Source: Flavobacterium chilense
Lineage (GTDB): Bacteria > Bacteroidota > Bacteroidia > Flavobacteriales > Flavobacteriaceae
NCBI RefSeq assembly: GCF_001602525.1
Contig: NZ_LSYT01000006.1
Location: forward strand, 248,001-312,000
DNA length: 64,000 nucleotides
Direction: 5' to 3'
Shown: in pieces, positions 33,923-42,797 of the stretch
How positions within the stretch are numbered: the first letter of the stretch is position 1
Layout of the letters: each line of letters starts with the position of its first letter
Notes under the pieces: generated by a model
Databases searched by the model: none
The model's input: the letters and a program-made list of their open reading frames with translations, nothing else
What the model was told of the DNA's origin: nothing
Program-made: the position numbers and the translations under genes

Positions 33923-33942
33923 AATCTTAACGTTTAGGACTG

Positions 33943-33950
33943 CAAATATA
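33943..33950 (-). promoter_or_regulatory. -7 promoter box of the leader RNA unit
   Basis: TATATTTG on the minus strand is a perfect TAnnTTTG. It places the transcript start near 33937, just before the first direct repeat and the leader ATG at 33922. No -33 box is seen. Confidence 0.55.
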
Positions 33951-34039
33951 TCAAAAACGAAAGGATATATAGTAGGAAAAATAATATATAATGATTTATG
34001 TCTAAATAGATCTTTCAACAAATGATCTTTTGAAACCTA

Positions 34040-34122
34040 AAGCCCTAGCCCTGATAGAAGTGGAAATCCTTTTGTGGTGGGGTTCACCACAAAAGATTGA
34101 AACGGATAGCAGGAATAGCTTC
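34040..34122 (+). ncRNA. Flavobacterial hairpin RNA element, copy 2
   Basis: Blocks CCCTAGCCCTGATAGAAGTG and CGGATAGCAGGAATAGC flank a strong hairpin CTTTTGTGGTG-GGGTT-CACCACAAAAG. The same layout occurs at 44091 on the other strand with compensating changes in the stem (GTGGTG/CACCAC against GTGGCG/CGCCAC), which supports a folded RNA. It may be the Rfam Flavo-1 RNA; not verified. Confidence 0.65.
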
Positions 34123-34192
34123 TAAATAAAATTCAGGCTTTTTAGTTTTATTCTGAAAAAAGGATAGGAGGTTTTTTATGTGCTAACTCATT

Positions 34193-34741
34193 TTAAGTTT
34201 TCTTCAAAATATATTTTTTTGTTTTAGCATCGTTAAAACAGGTATCAATAAATGGACTTTTCCAGATATAGGTGCTATTTTTTAGAGTTAAAACACCAAA
34301 ATCTTTAGTTTTTTCTAAAGCCCAACTATCAGTATTATTATAGCTTTTCTTAAAAGTTAATTTTAAAGTATTGTTGTTTTCAATAGCAGAAAGCTTATAA
34401 GAGTGATACAATTGATACCCTTCAGCTGAATATAGTACAGAATCTTTATTAATTACTATAGATAGGTAATGTGCATCTCTCCAATCTTCACTATCTTCAT
34501 TTAGTGCGAATGAATAAGTTCCGTACCATTTTTTCGAAATAGTTTTTTTTGTAATACTGCTATTAGCCTTAGTATTAGTTATTTTTTCTCTTTCAGATTC
34601 TTTACAGCTTATAAATAATAAAAGAAAAATTAGAATAATATTCTTCAAAATCTTTGAAATGGGTTTTAAAGAAATTTGATGCTTTTGAGAGTATCCATCT
34701 GGGTATGGATTTGCTAAAAAGTAAATTCTGTCCAGTTTCAT
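34193..34741 (-). CDS. Putative lipoprotein of unknown function
   Basis: The protein has 182 residues. A hydrophobic stretch IILIFLLLFISC ends in a lipobox-type Cys at about 47, but 33 residues precede it, so a later non-ATG start is possible; I see no internal ATG. The mature part contains KKWYGTYSFALNEDSEDWRD and strand-rich segments ending KTKKYILKKT. No family is recognised. It should be anchored in the envelope. It is single on its strand, with no clear partner. Confidence 0.5.
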   Translation of the reverse strand: MKLDRIYFLANPYPDGYSQKHQISLKPISKILKNIILIFLLLFISCKESEREKITNTKANSSITKKTISKKWYGTYSFALNEDSEDWRDAHYLSIVINKDSVLYSAEGYQLYHSYKLSAIENNNTLKLTFKKSYNNTDSWALEKTKDFGVLTLKNSTYIWKSPFIDTCFNDAKTKKYILKKT

Positions 34742-34852
34742 AGATTTACGGGTTTATAACTCAAATATATATTTTTAAATTCCAAATCTCAAATTTCGAA
34801 AAAGAAAACCTTTGAACCTTTGTCCCTCTGCAACTCTGAACCTAAAAAAAAC

Positions 34853-34860
34853 TATTTTTG
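34853..34860 (+). promoter_or_regulatory. -7 box of the hydroxyacid dehydrogenase gene
   Basis: TATTTTTG fits TAnnTTTG and lies 21 bp before the ATG at 34881. The AAAGAAAG just before the ATG may serve as an A-rich translation start region. Confidence 0.45.
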
Positions 34861-34880
34861 TATTTCAAAAGAAAGCAATA

Positions 34881-37787
34881 ATGTCAATAGTTAAGGAGTT
34901 AGAACAATTAGCAACATCGTTAGAAGGAACACTTTTATACGATGATCTTCATAAAACGCTTTATTCGACCGATGCTTCGGTGTACAGAATCAGACCCAAA
35001 GCGGTTGCTGTGCCTAAAACAATAGAAGATATTAGTAAACTAATCCGGTTTGCAGCGCAGCATCATATCTCGATTACGCCAAGAACAGCTGGAACTTCTC
35101 TTGCAGGACAAACGGTTGGTGACGGAATTGTGGTCGATGTTTCGAAAAACTTTACTAAAATCCTGAATTTTGATCCGGTAAAAAAAACGGTTACGGTTCA
35201 ACCAGGCGTGATTCGCGATGAACTGAATTTATTTCTGAAACCTCATGGCGTGTTTTTTGGTCCTAATACTTCGACCTCTAACCGTTGTATGATTGGCGGA
35301 ATGGTGGGAAATAATTCTTCGGGAACAACTTCGATCAGGTATGGCGTTACACGCGATAAAATTGTTGAAATTAAAGGGATTTTGAGTGATGGTACTGAAG
35401 TGGTTTTTAAGGAATTGACTTCGGCAGAATTTATCGAAAAAACCAAAGGTGATACTTTAGAAAATAAAATATATAAAAGTATTTACGACGAACTTTCGGT
35501 AAAAGCAACGCAGGAAGAGATTGTAAAGGAGTTTCCGAAACCGGAAATTCACAGACGAAATACGGGTTATGCTGTTGATATTCTGTTAAAATCAGAATTG
35601 TTTGGCGGCACAGAACCCACAATTAACCTCGGGAAACTACTTTGCGGAAGCGAAGGAACTCTGGTTTTTACAACCGAAATTACGTTAAAAGTAGACGATT
35701 TACCGCCTGCTCATAACATTATGGTGGTGGCGCATTATCATAGTATTCAGGAATCGCTGGAATCTGTTGTAGTGGCAATGAAACATCATTTGTACACTTG
35801 CGAAATGATCGATGATACGATTTTAGATTGTACAAAAACAAATCGCGAGCAGTCTAAAAACAGATTTTTTTTGGTAGGTGAACCCAAAGCGATTATGATG
35901 TTTGAGGTCGCTTCGAATAATGCCGAAGATGCCGAAAATCAGGCAAATGCCCTGATGGCCGATTTAGAGAAAAATAACTTTGGTTATGCTCTTGTCAAGA
36001 TTTACGGAGCCGATATTGAAAAAGTAAATGAACTTAGAAAAGCCGGTCTGGGGCTTTTAGGAAGTATTGTTGGAGACGATAAAGCAGCCGATTCTATCGA
36101 AGATACAGCAGTAGAATTGAGCGATTTACCAGCTTATATTGCAGAATTTTCGGCAATGATGCTGCGTCACGGACAGGAAGCGATTTATTATGCACATGCT
36201 GGTGCGGGGGAATTGCATTTACGTCCGGTTTTGAATTTGAAGAAAACATCAGACTTAAAATTATTTAGAACCATAGCAACCGATGTGGCGATTTTGGTTA
36301 AAAAATACAGAGGCTCTTTAAGCGGGGAACATGGTGACGGAATTGTGCGTGGAGAATTTATTCCGTTTATGATTGGCGAAACTAATTATGAATTGCTGAA
36401 ACGAATCAAGTTGGCGTTTGATCCGAATTCGGTTTTGAATATCGGGAAGATTGTAAACGCTTTAAAGATGGATGAAAACCATCGTGTGGTTTCGGGTAGG
36501 GTAGAACCGGATATTAAAACGTTTCAGGATTTCTCAGACAGTTTAGGAATTTTGCGTGCTGCCGAAAAATGCAACGGATCCGGAGATTGTAGAAAATTAC
36601 CATCGGCTGGAGGAGCGATGTGTCCGAGTTATCGTGCGACCAAAAATGAAAAAGAAACTACACGCGCCAGAGCTAATGCATTACGTGAATATCTGACGTA
36701 TTCTGAAAAAGAAAATAAATTCGACCAGAAAGAACTATACGAAGTTTTTGAGTTGTGTGTGAGCTGTAAAGCCTGCGCAAGTGAATGTCCGAGTAATGTA
36801 GATGTGGCAACTTTAAAAGCTGAGTTTTTATATCAATACCAAAAAGCAAACGGATTCTCGACCCGAAACAAGATTTTTGCTCACAATGCAAAACTGAATA
36901 AAATGGGAAGTTTGTTTCCGTCGATCACTAATTTTATTTCGAATCAATCATTTGTCAAAAAGACAATGGGCATTGCGCCGGAAAGACAGGTTCCGCTTTT
37001 GGCGAAAAGGACTTTCAAGAAATGGTACGAAAATCATAAGCCACAAAATAATAATTTCCCAAACGGAAAAGTCTATTTGTTTAATGATGAATTCACGAAT
37101 TATTATGATGTGAATATCGGGATTGATGCTTTTGAACTCTTAACCCAATTGGGTTATGAGGTTTTGATTGTAAATCACGAAGAAAGCGGAAGAACTTATT
37201 TGTCTAAAGGCTTTCTGGAAGAAGCAAAAAAAATAGCGGATATTAATATAAGCATCTTCAAAGATTTAGTTTCTGCAAATACGCCTTTAATTGGGATTGA
37301 GCCTTCGGCAATATTAACTTTTAGAGATGAATATTTACGCTTGGCGGATGATAAAGAAAGCGCAGAAAAAGTGGCGAAAAGCGCCTTTACAATCGAAGAA
37401 TTCTTTAAAAGAGAAATCACCAATGGAAAAATAACACCAGATTCATTCTCAGAAGAAATTAAAGAAATTAAAATTCACGGACATTGTCATCAAAAATCGT
37501 TGAGTTCTGTTGAAGCAACTTTTGCCATGCTGAATTTGCCTAAAAATAATACGGTTACAATTTATAATTCAGGTTGTTGCGGAATGGCGGGTTCTTTTGG
37601 TTACGAAAAAGAACATTATCAGGTAAGCATGCAAATGGGAGAAGATACATTGTTTCCAAAAGTACGATCAACTGCCCAAAACGTAAAAATTGCCGCAGCA
37701 GGAACCAGCTGTCGTCATCAGATTTATGACGGAACAAGCAGAGAAGCACAACATCCGGTGAGTATTTTAAGAAGCTGTTTGCGTTAA
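34881..37787 (+). CDS. FAD/4Fe-4S D-2-hydroxyacid dehydrogenase (YdiJ/D-lactate dehydrogenase type)
   Basis: The protein has 968 residues from the ATG at 34881. A longer frame from 34812 runs through an intergenic repeat and is unlikely. An N-terminal FAD-binding domain (about 25-230; PRTAGTSLAGQTVGDGIVVD, PNTSTSNRCMIGGMVGNNSS) is followed by the FAD-oxidase C-terminal domain (about 230-540; SGEHGDGIVRGEF). Then come two iron-sulfur cysteine clusters (CNGSGDCRKLP and CVSCKACASECPSNVDV, about 580-660) and a GlpC-type Cys-rich domain (GHCHQKSLSS, SGCCGMAGSFGYE). This full fusion matches E. coli YdiJ, a D-2-hydroxyglutarate/D-lactate-type dehydrogenase that passes electrons to the respiratory chain. 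It is cytosolic, at the membrane face. The exact substrate is not decided by sequence. Confidence 0.85.
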   Translation: MSIVKELEQLATSLEGTLLYDDLHKTLYSTDASVYRIRPKAVAVPKTIEDISKLIRFAAQHHISITPRTAGTSLAGQTVGDGIVVDVSKNFTKILNFDPVKKTVTVQPGVIRDELNLFLKPHGVFFGPNTSTSNRCMIGGMVGNNSSGTTSIRYGVTRDKIVEIKGILSDGTEVVFKELTSAEFIEKTKGDTLENKIYKSIYDELSVKATQEEIVKEFPKPEIHRRNTGYAVDILLKSELFGGTEPTINLGKLLCGSEGTLVFTTEITLKVDDLPPAHNIMVVAHYHSIQESLESVVVAMKHHLYTCEMIDDTILDCTKTNREQSKNRFFLVGEPKAIMMFEVASNNAEDAENQANALMADLEKNNFGYALVKIYGADIEKVNELRKAGLGLLGSIVGDDKAADSIEDTAVELSDLPAYIAEFSAMMLRHGQEAIYYAHAGAGELHLRPVLNLKKTSDLKLFRTIATDVAILVKKYRGSLSGEHGDGIVRGEFIPFMIGETNYELLKRIKLAFDPNSVLNIGKIVNALKMDENHRVVSGRVEPDIKTFQDFSDSLGILRAAEKCNGSGDCRKLPSAGGAMCPSYRATKNEKETTRARANALREYLTYSEKENKFDQKELYEVFELCVSCKACASECPSNVDVATLKAEFLYQYQKANGFSTRNKIFAHNAKLNKMGSLFPSITNFISNQSFVKKTMGIAPERQVPLLAKRTFKKWYENHKPQNNNFPNGKVYLFNDEFTNYYDVNIGIDAFELLTQLGYEVLIVNHEESGRTYLSKGFLEEAKKIADINISIFKDLVSANTPLIGIEPSAILTFRDEYLRLADDKESAEKVAKSAFTIEEFFKREITNGKITPDSFSEEIKEIKIHGHCHQKSLSSVEATFAMLNLPKNNTVTIYNSGCCGMAGSFGYEKEHYQVSMQMGEDTLFPKVRSTAQNVKIAAAGTSCRHQIYDGTSREAQHPVSILRSCLR

Positions 37788-37791
37788 GAAA

Positions 37792-37905
37792 TAGCACGCA
37801 GATTCTACTGATTAAAGCAGGTTTAATTTTAGATTTAGTTTGTAAAGAATCTGCGCACATCAGCTTAAATCTTTTTAAATCTGCGTGAAAAATCATTTTA
37901 AATCT
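37792..37905. repeat. Interspersed inverted repeat (CGCAGATT / AATCTGCG)
   Basis: ACGCAGATTCTACTGATTAAA at one end and TTTTTAAATCTGCGTGAAA at the other form an imperfect hairpin. A closely related copy lies at 52010-52107. Both sit in intergenic DNA. This is a dispersed repeat family. Confidence 0.6.
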
Positions 37906-37991
37906 TTATCAACAAACAACGTAAACCGTAAAAAAAACTCAGCCTCATTATTCAGGAGAATAACAAGGCTGAGAAAGATGACACGTTTAGA

Positions 37992-40151
37992 TTATTTGGC
38001 TCCCGGAGGACAATGCTCTCTAATGTATTTTGCAAAAGTATCTGCAAGGTGTTTTCTGGTTCCTTCTCCTTCGTATATGCTATGAGAACGATTTGGATAA
38101 ACCATTAAATCAAACATCTTGTCATATTTGACCAATTCGTTGATTAAAACTTCGGCATTTTTATAGTGCACATTATCATCACCCGTTCCATGAATGTATA
38201 ATAAATTGCCCTTTAGATTTTTTGCATGTGTAACCGGCGATGCTTTAGCATAAGCAGCTTCATTTTCGTCTGGTAAACCCATGTATCGTTCAGTATAAAT
38301 ATTGTCATAAAAGTGCTGATCAGTTACAGCTGCAATCGCAATCCCGGTTTTGTAAATTTCAGGAAACTGAAACATCAGATTTAAGGTAACTGCGCCACCG
38401 CCGCTCCATCCGTGTATGGCAACTCTGGCAGGATCAATAAAGTTCCATTTCAAAACTTCTTTAGCAGCCATAGCCTGATCGTGAGTGTTGATAATTCCGA
38501 TGTTTTTGTAAATCGATTTTCTCCATTTTGTACCTTTCATTACCGGAGTTCCGCGATTATCCATTGCAATTCCTATATATCCTTCAGGAATTAAAGAAGC
38601 TACCAATGGATAAAAATAAGGCTCATCATTTGCTACAGCTGCCATAGGTTCTCCATAAACATAGAAAAACACAGGATATTTTTTAGTAGCGTCAAAATTC
38701 AAAGGTTTAGCCATAATTCCATCTATTTCTATTCCGTCGATGGTTGTCACTTTAAATTTTTCTAATGAATAATTGCGTTCTGGTGCCAAAAAAGAATCTG
38801 CTGCCGCAGGTAATATTTTTTTATGACCCGATAAAGCTACCAGACGTTTGTTGTAGTCGCGATTGATATTCGAATTGATGTGTTTGGCGTATTTGGCATC
38901 TGTAGAAAAACTATATTCATTTGTTCCTTCAAATTCTTTTGGAGTAACTCGTTTTGTTTTCCTGGTATTTAGATTTGTTTCGTACAAATAACGCTGTGTC
39001 GCATCGTTTGGACTGGCAATATAATAAACAGATTTAGTTTCCTGATTGTAAGCTTTGTAATAGGCGTCGAAATTTTCAGTTGTAATTAATTCTTTCTTTT
39101 TGCCATCGCTGCTAATCTTGTAAATATGCATCCAGCCATCAGCATCAGAACTCCACAAAAACGATTTTCCGTTATCTACAAATTGACACGGAAAAACATC
39201 ATATTCTCCCGAAGAAATATCAAATACATCAATCCATGAATCTGACTTTTCCTGATAGATCAAGCTGGTTGTTCCTGATCTTGCATCGCAGTTATAGATA
39301 GAAGCTTGGTTTTGATTTCTGTTAAGCTGAATTACCATGATATTTTGATTGCTAATCCATTCCATTCGAACCAAATAATTATTGTCAGGTTCTCCGGGAA
39401 TATTGAGCCAGTTTGTTTGTAAAGAGGCAATATCAATTACACCAATTTTTACTGATGAAGGTTTTTCTCCGGCTTTAGGATATTCCACCGGAACAGTAAA
39501 AGGATAAAGAGCATCAGTATTATTTATCATCAAATGAAATTTGGTTTTTGAAGCATCTACACGCCAGAACGAAATACTTTTTCCGTCAGGACTCCATCTA
39601 AAACCGTCACGTGCTGCGAGTTCTTCTTCGTAAACCCAGTCAAAAGTACCATTGATGATTTTATCAGTTCCATCTGTAGTTAAAGGAGTTATTTTTCCTG
39701 AGTTTAGATTTTCAAGATAAATATTATGCTGAGAAACATATGCTACATTTTCGTTATCATTAGAGAATTTAGCAAACATCAATGATGACTTTTCTAAGCT
39801 GGTTCCTAATTGTCTTCCTTTTCCGGTGTTTAGGTCAAAATACCAGTAATCTCCTTTGGTATTGGCTCTCCAGACTTTTTTAGAATTGGTAAAAACCAAC
39901 ACCTTTGTTTTGTTTGCATTCCAGACCAATTGTTCTATTTCTCCGGAAAAACCAGCTTTTTTTAATTGATCTTCCGTGAGAATAGTATTCTTTTGATTTA
40001 GTTTGTCAACATCATAAACGACAACATTGTTTTGAGCATTAACCCAAAAAGAATGGGAGTTTGGCAGCCAGTTTAACTGATTAATATCAATATTTTCCTG
40101 TGCCAAACTATTCAGACAGATAAATAATAATAGTAAAAAGAGTTTTTTCAT
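37992..40151 (-). CDS. Secreted S9B dipeptidyl peptidase IV-like protease
   Basis: This 719-residue protein has a signal peptide ending CLNSLAQ. An N-terminal eight-bladed propeller (about 30-470) is followed by an alpha/beta hydrolase domain. The nucleophile lies in HGWSGGGAVTL (Ser about 582), Asp in HGTGDDNVHY (about 658) and His in NRSHSIYEG (about 689). The conserved WVYEEELAARDGFRWSPDG segment carries the Glu pair that binds the substrate amino terminus, the mark of DPP-IV. It removes X-Pro or X-Ala dipeptides in the periplasm or outside. It is monocistronic. Confidence 0.9.
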   Translation of the reverse strand: MKKLFLLLLFICLNSLAQENIDINQLNWLPNSHSFWVNAQNNVVVYDVDKLNQKNTILTEDQLKKAGFSGEIEQLVWNANKTKVLVFTNSKKVWRANTKGDYWYFDLNTGKGRQLGTSLEKSSLMFAKFSNDNENVAYVSQHNIYLENLNSGKITPLTTDGTDKIINGTFDWVYEEELAARDGFRWSPDGKSISFWRVDASKTKFHLMINNTDALYPFTVPVEYPKAGEKPSSVKIGVIDIASLQTNWLNIPGEPDNNYLVRMEWISNQNIMVIQLNRNQNQASIYNCDARSGTTSLIYQEKSDSWIDVFDISSGEYDVFPCQFVDNGKSFLWSSDADGWMHIYKISSDGKKKELITTENFDAYYKAYNQETKSVYYIASPNDATQRYLYETNLNTRKTKRVTPKEFEGTNEYSFSTDAKYAKHINSNINRDYNKRLVALSGHKKILPAAADSFLAPERNYSLEKFKVTTIDGIEIDGIMAKPLNFDATKKYPVFFYVYGEPMAAVANDEPYFYPLVASLIPEGYIGIAMDNRGTPVMKGTKWRKSIYKNIGIINTHDQAMAAKEVLKWNFIDPARVAIHGWSGGGAVTLNLMFQFPEIYKTGIAIAAVTDQHFYDNIYTERYMGLPDENEAAYAKASPVTHAKNLKGNLLYIHGTGDDNVHYKNAEVLINELVKYDKMFDLMVYPNRSHSIYEGEGTRKHLADTFAKYIREHCPPGAK

Positions 40152-40638
40152 TATAGGTATGATTTAAAAGTTATAATTGTGTTTGAGTTAAGTTTAAAGA
40201 CATTCAGTAAATATCCAACAACATCATCGTCTTAAATTTTCGGCAATAAAATTTTGATAAAAATACTATAAGACAATATTGGTAATTTGTATTATGTTAC
40301 GCTTAAATAATGCTAAGTTATCTTGTTTTGGATTAATATATTATTGTTTTGGTGTTTTTTTGATTTATAAAGTAGTAATTCATCATTTACACCTAATTGA
40401 AAAAAATCTTCATAGACGAATTTAGACATACAGTTGAATTAAAAAATGGATGCTGCTTTAATTTAACAGTTAAAATCTGTAGGTAAAAAAACTTTGCGAG
40501 TAAGTGTCTTTGCTGCAAAAAAAAGTCTCGTTAAAACAAAATCGTTTTATATATTTGAAATAAGGATAATTTTTGCATTATTTGCAAAATAAAAGCATAA
40601 AGTCCGAAAGAAATTAATTTTAAATTAGAAAATTCAAT
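40152..40638. other. Divergent intergenic region
   Basis: An AT-rich gap of 487 bp. A -7 box TATATTTG at 40550-40557 lies 81 bp before the permease start. Nothing else, such as an RNA fold or repeat, was recognised. Confidence 0.4.
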
Positions 40639-42573
40639 ATGGCATTATCAGGTTTATTCCGAAAAAAAACGGTAGAAGATATTCTGAAACAAGTTGCAAA
40701 AAACGAGGCAGATGGTCATAATGCATTAGGAAAGCATTTAACGACCAGAGATTTAACTGCTTTTGGAATTGCAGCAATTGTTGGGGCCGGTATTTTTAGT
40801 ACCATCGGAAAAGCCAGTGCAGATGGTGGTCCCGCTGTTATTTTCTTGTTTTTATTTACAGCTTTGGCCTGTAGTTTTGCTGCTTTTGCTTATGCTGAAT
40901 TTGCCTCGATGGTTCCCGTTTCAGGAAGTGCATATACCTATTCGTATGTTGCTTTTGGAGAGCTTATTGCCTGGATCATTGGCTGGGCTTTAATCATGGA
41001 ATATGCCGTAGGAAATATAACGGTTGCCATATCCTGGAGTGATTATTTTACAGGTTTGCTCCAAAGTGGCGGAATTCATCTCCCGCAATGGATTCAGATG
41101 GATTATCTAACTGCTTCAAACGGATTTAAAGATGCCACAGCTTTAATGCAGGGCGGAAAATCATTCGAAAATTTAAGTACAGCTTTACAATCAGCTTATA
41201 CGGCCTGGACAACCGCACCTACAATTGGTTCTTTTCATTTTGTGGCTGATTTACCTGCTTTGTTTATTATTATCCTAATTACAGCCTTGGTTTACAGAGG
41301 AATGAAAGAATCCCGTAACGCCAGTAATTTAATGGTGGTGGTAAAACTTTGTATTGTTCTTTTGGTTATTGCAGTTGGAGTTTTTTATGTAGATGTTAAT
41401 AATTGGAACCCATTTGCACCAAATGGAGTAAGTGGAGTTTTAAAAGGAGTATCCGCAGTTTTCTTTGCTTATATTGGTTTTGATGCTATTTCGACCACTG
41501 CCGAAGAATGTAAAAACCCACAACGTGATTTACCACGCGGAATGATGTGGGCCATTATTATTTGTACCCTTTTATATATCGCCATTGCCTTGGTCTTAAC
41601 CGGAATGGTGCGCTATAACGAATTAAATGTTGGAGATCCTCTGGCGTTTGTTTTCGATAAATTACACCTAAAATGGATGTCAGGGATTATTGCAGTCAGT
41701 GCAGTAGTAGCAATGGCAAGTGTATTATTGGTTTTTCAGATGGGACAGCCTCGTATCTGGATGAGTATGAGCCGTGATGGTTTATTGCCAAAGAAATTTT
41801 CTACCGTTCATCCAAAATTCAAAACACCATCGTTTGCTACCATTGTAACCGGTTTTGTAGTAGCGGTTCCGGCTTTGTTTTTAAATTTAACAATGGTAAC
41901 AGATTTATGCAGTATTGGAACTCTGTTTGCATTTGTTTTAGTTTGTGCCGGAGTTTTGGTTTTACAAAATAAGCCTGATATTCCAAGAGGAAAATTCAAA
42001 ACACCTTATATCAATTCAAAATTCATTCTTCCGGTTTTAATGATTGCCGGATTGTACTACGCTTTTACGTTCAATAATAAAGCTACAATGGCTTTTATAA
42101 ACAATGAACCGCAAATTTACGATGCAACTTCAATTGTAACTTCTTTAGATAAATCTGAATCTGAACAGGTATTCAACTATCTAAAAAGTATCGATATTCA
42201 CAACAAAACTGCCGAAACCTCAGATTTAGAACATTTATTAGGACAATACCAGGATAATGAAACAAAATATGCCGAAGTAGTAAAAGGATTGCCAATCAGC
42301 GATTCAGATAAATACGAATCCGGTTTTAGCTTATTCAAACACAAAATCCCAATGTGGATTTTCTTATTCGTTTTAGTTGGATTAGCCGTTTGGGCATTTA
42401 GAAGAAACTTGTCTTTAATTCCGCTTTTAGGACTAATATGTTGTTTATACATGATGGCCGAATTAAGCGTATGGAACTGGATTTATTTTACCATCTGGTT
42501 ACTAATCGGATTGTTGATTTACTTTACTTATAGTAGAAAAAACAGTAAGCTAAACTTTGTTGAGAAAATATAA
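40639..42573 (+). CDS. APC-family amino acid permease (CAT-like)
   Basis: This 644-residue protein has about 12-14 membrane helices. The first, LTAFGIAAIVGAGIFSTIGK (about 40-58), contains the substrate-binding GAGIF motif of the APC superfamily, and GFDAISTTAEECKNPQRDLP (about 280-300) is the CAT signature. A soluble insert of about 80 residues (about 490-570; DATSIVTSLDKSESEQVF) precedes the last helices, and is unusual. It probably imports cationic or other amino acids across the inner membrane. It is monocistronic with a terminator after it. Confidence 0.85.
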   Translation: MALSGLFRKKTVEDILKQVAKNEADGHNALGKHLTTRDLTAFGIAAIVGAGIFSTIGKASADGGPAVIFLFLFTALACSFAAFAYAEFASMVPVSGSAYTYSYVAFGELIAWIIGWALIMEYAVGNITVAISWSDYFTGLLQSGGIHLPQWIQMDYLTASNGFKDATALMQGGKSFENLSTALQSAYTAWTTAPTIGSFHFVADLPALFIIILITALVYRGMKESRNASNLMVVVKLCIVLLVIAVGVFYVDVNNWNPFAPNGVSGVLKGVSAVFFAYIGFDAISTTAEECKNPQRDLPRGMMWAIIICTLLYIAIALVLTGMVRYNELNVGDPLAFVFDKLHLKWMSGIIAVSAVVAMASVLLVFQMGQPRIWMSMSRDGLLPKKFSTVHPKFKTPSFATIVTGFVVAVPALFLNLTMVTDLCSIGTLFAFVLVCAGVLVLQNKPDIPRGKFKTPYINSKFILPVLMIAGLYYAFTFNNKATMAFINNEPQIYDATSIVTSLDKSESEQVFNYLKSIDIHNKTAETSDLEHLLGQYQDNETKYAEVVKGLPISDSDKYESGFSLFKHKIPMWIFLFVLVGLAVWAFRRNLSLIPLLGLICCLYMMAELSVWNWIYFTIWLLIGLLIYFTYSRKNSKLNFVEKI

Positions 42574-42591
42574 GGTAAGCGTTTATAATAC

Positions 42592-42629
42592 AAAAGCCGT
42601 TATGAAAATCGATCAGAACGGCTTTTTTT
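42592..42629 (+). terminator. Terminator of the permease gene
   Basis: AAAAGCCGTT and AACGGCTTTTTT form a stem with a 15-base loop 19 bp past the stop, with a T run on the plus strand. Confidence 0.8.
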
Positions 42630-42698
42630 ATTTGTTATATTTCACAGATTAAAAGTATTTTTTACGCAGATTAGGCATTATTGTCTTTAATAAAAATT

Positions 42699-42746
42699 GC
42701 CACAAATTCATGAATTAATTGTTTTAAAAATTCGTGAATTCGTGGC
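42699..42746. repeat. Hairpin repeat (GCCACRAATTCA / TGAATTCGTGGC)
   Basis: GCCACAAATTCATGAATT (42699-42716) pairs imperfectly with AATTCGTGAATTCGTGGC (42729-42746). Single or paired relatives occur near 24281-24301, 51923-51950 and 52157-52178. It is a dispersed flavobacterial intergenic repeat. Confidence 0.6.
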
Positions 42747-42797
42747 AAAAAATCTCCAAAAAACCTGTTTAATTCTGTAAAAGCTACAGGCTAAAAA

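Larger units (their letters stand above)
33798..33939. repeat. Direct repeats flanking the structured RNA
   Basis: CTTAACGTTTAGG occurs at 33803-33815 and 33926-33938, and the match extends to CATAA on one side and an A on the other, giving copies of 19-20 bp that differ by one inserted T. They flank about 104 bp containing the RNA candidate. Each copy abuts a start codon on the minus strand. Confidence 0.75.

Noticed and set aside
34812..34880. Longer N-terminus for the hydroxyacid dehydrogenase
   Set aside because: The extra 23 codons consist of an intergenic repeat, and the -7 box lies inside them.
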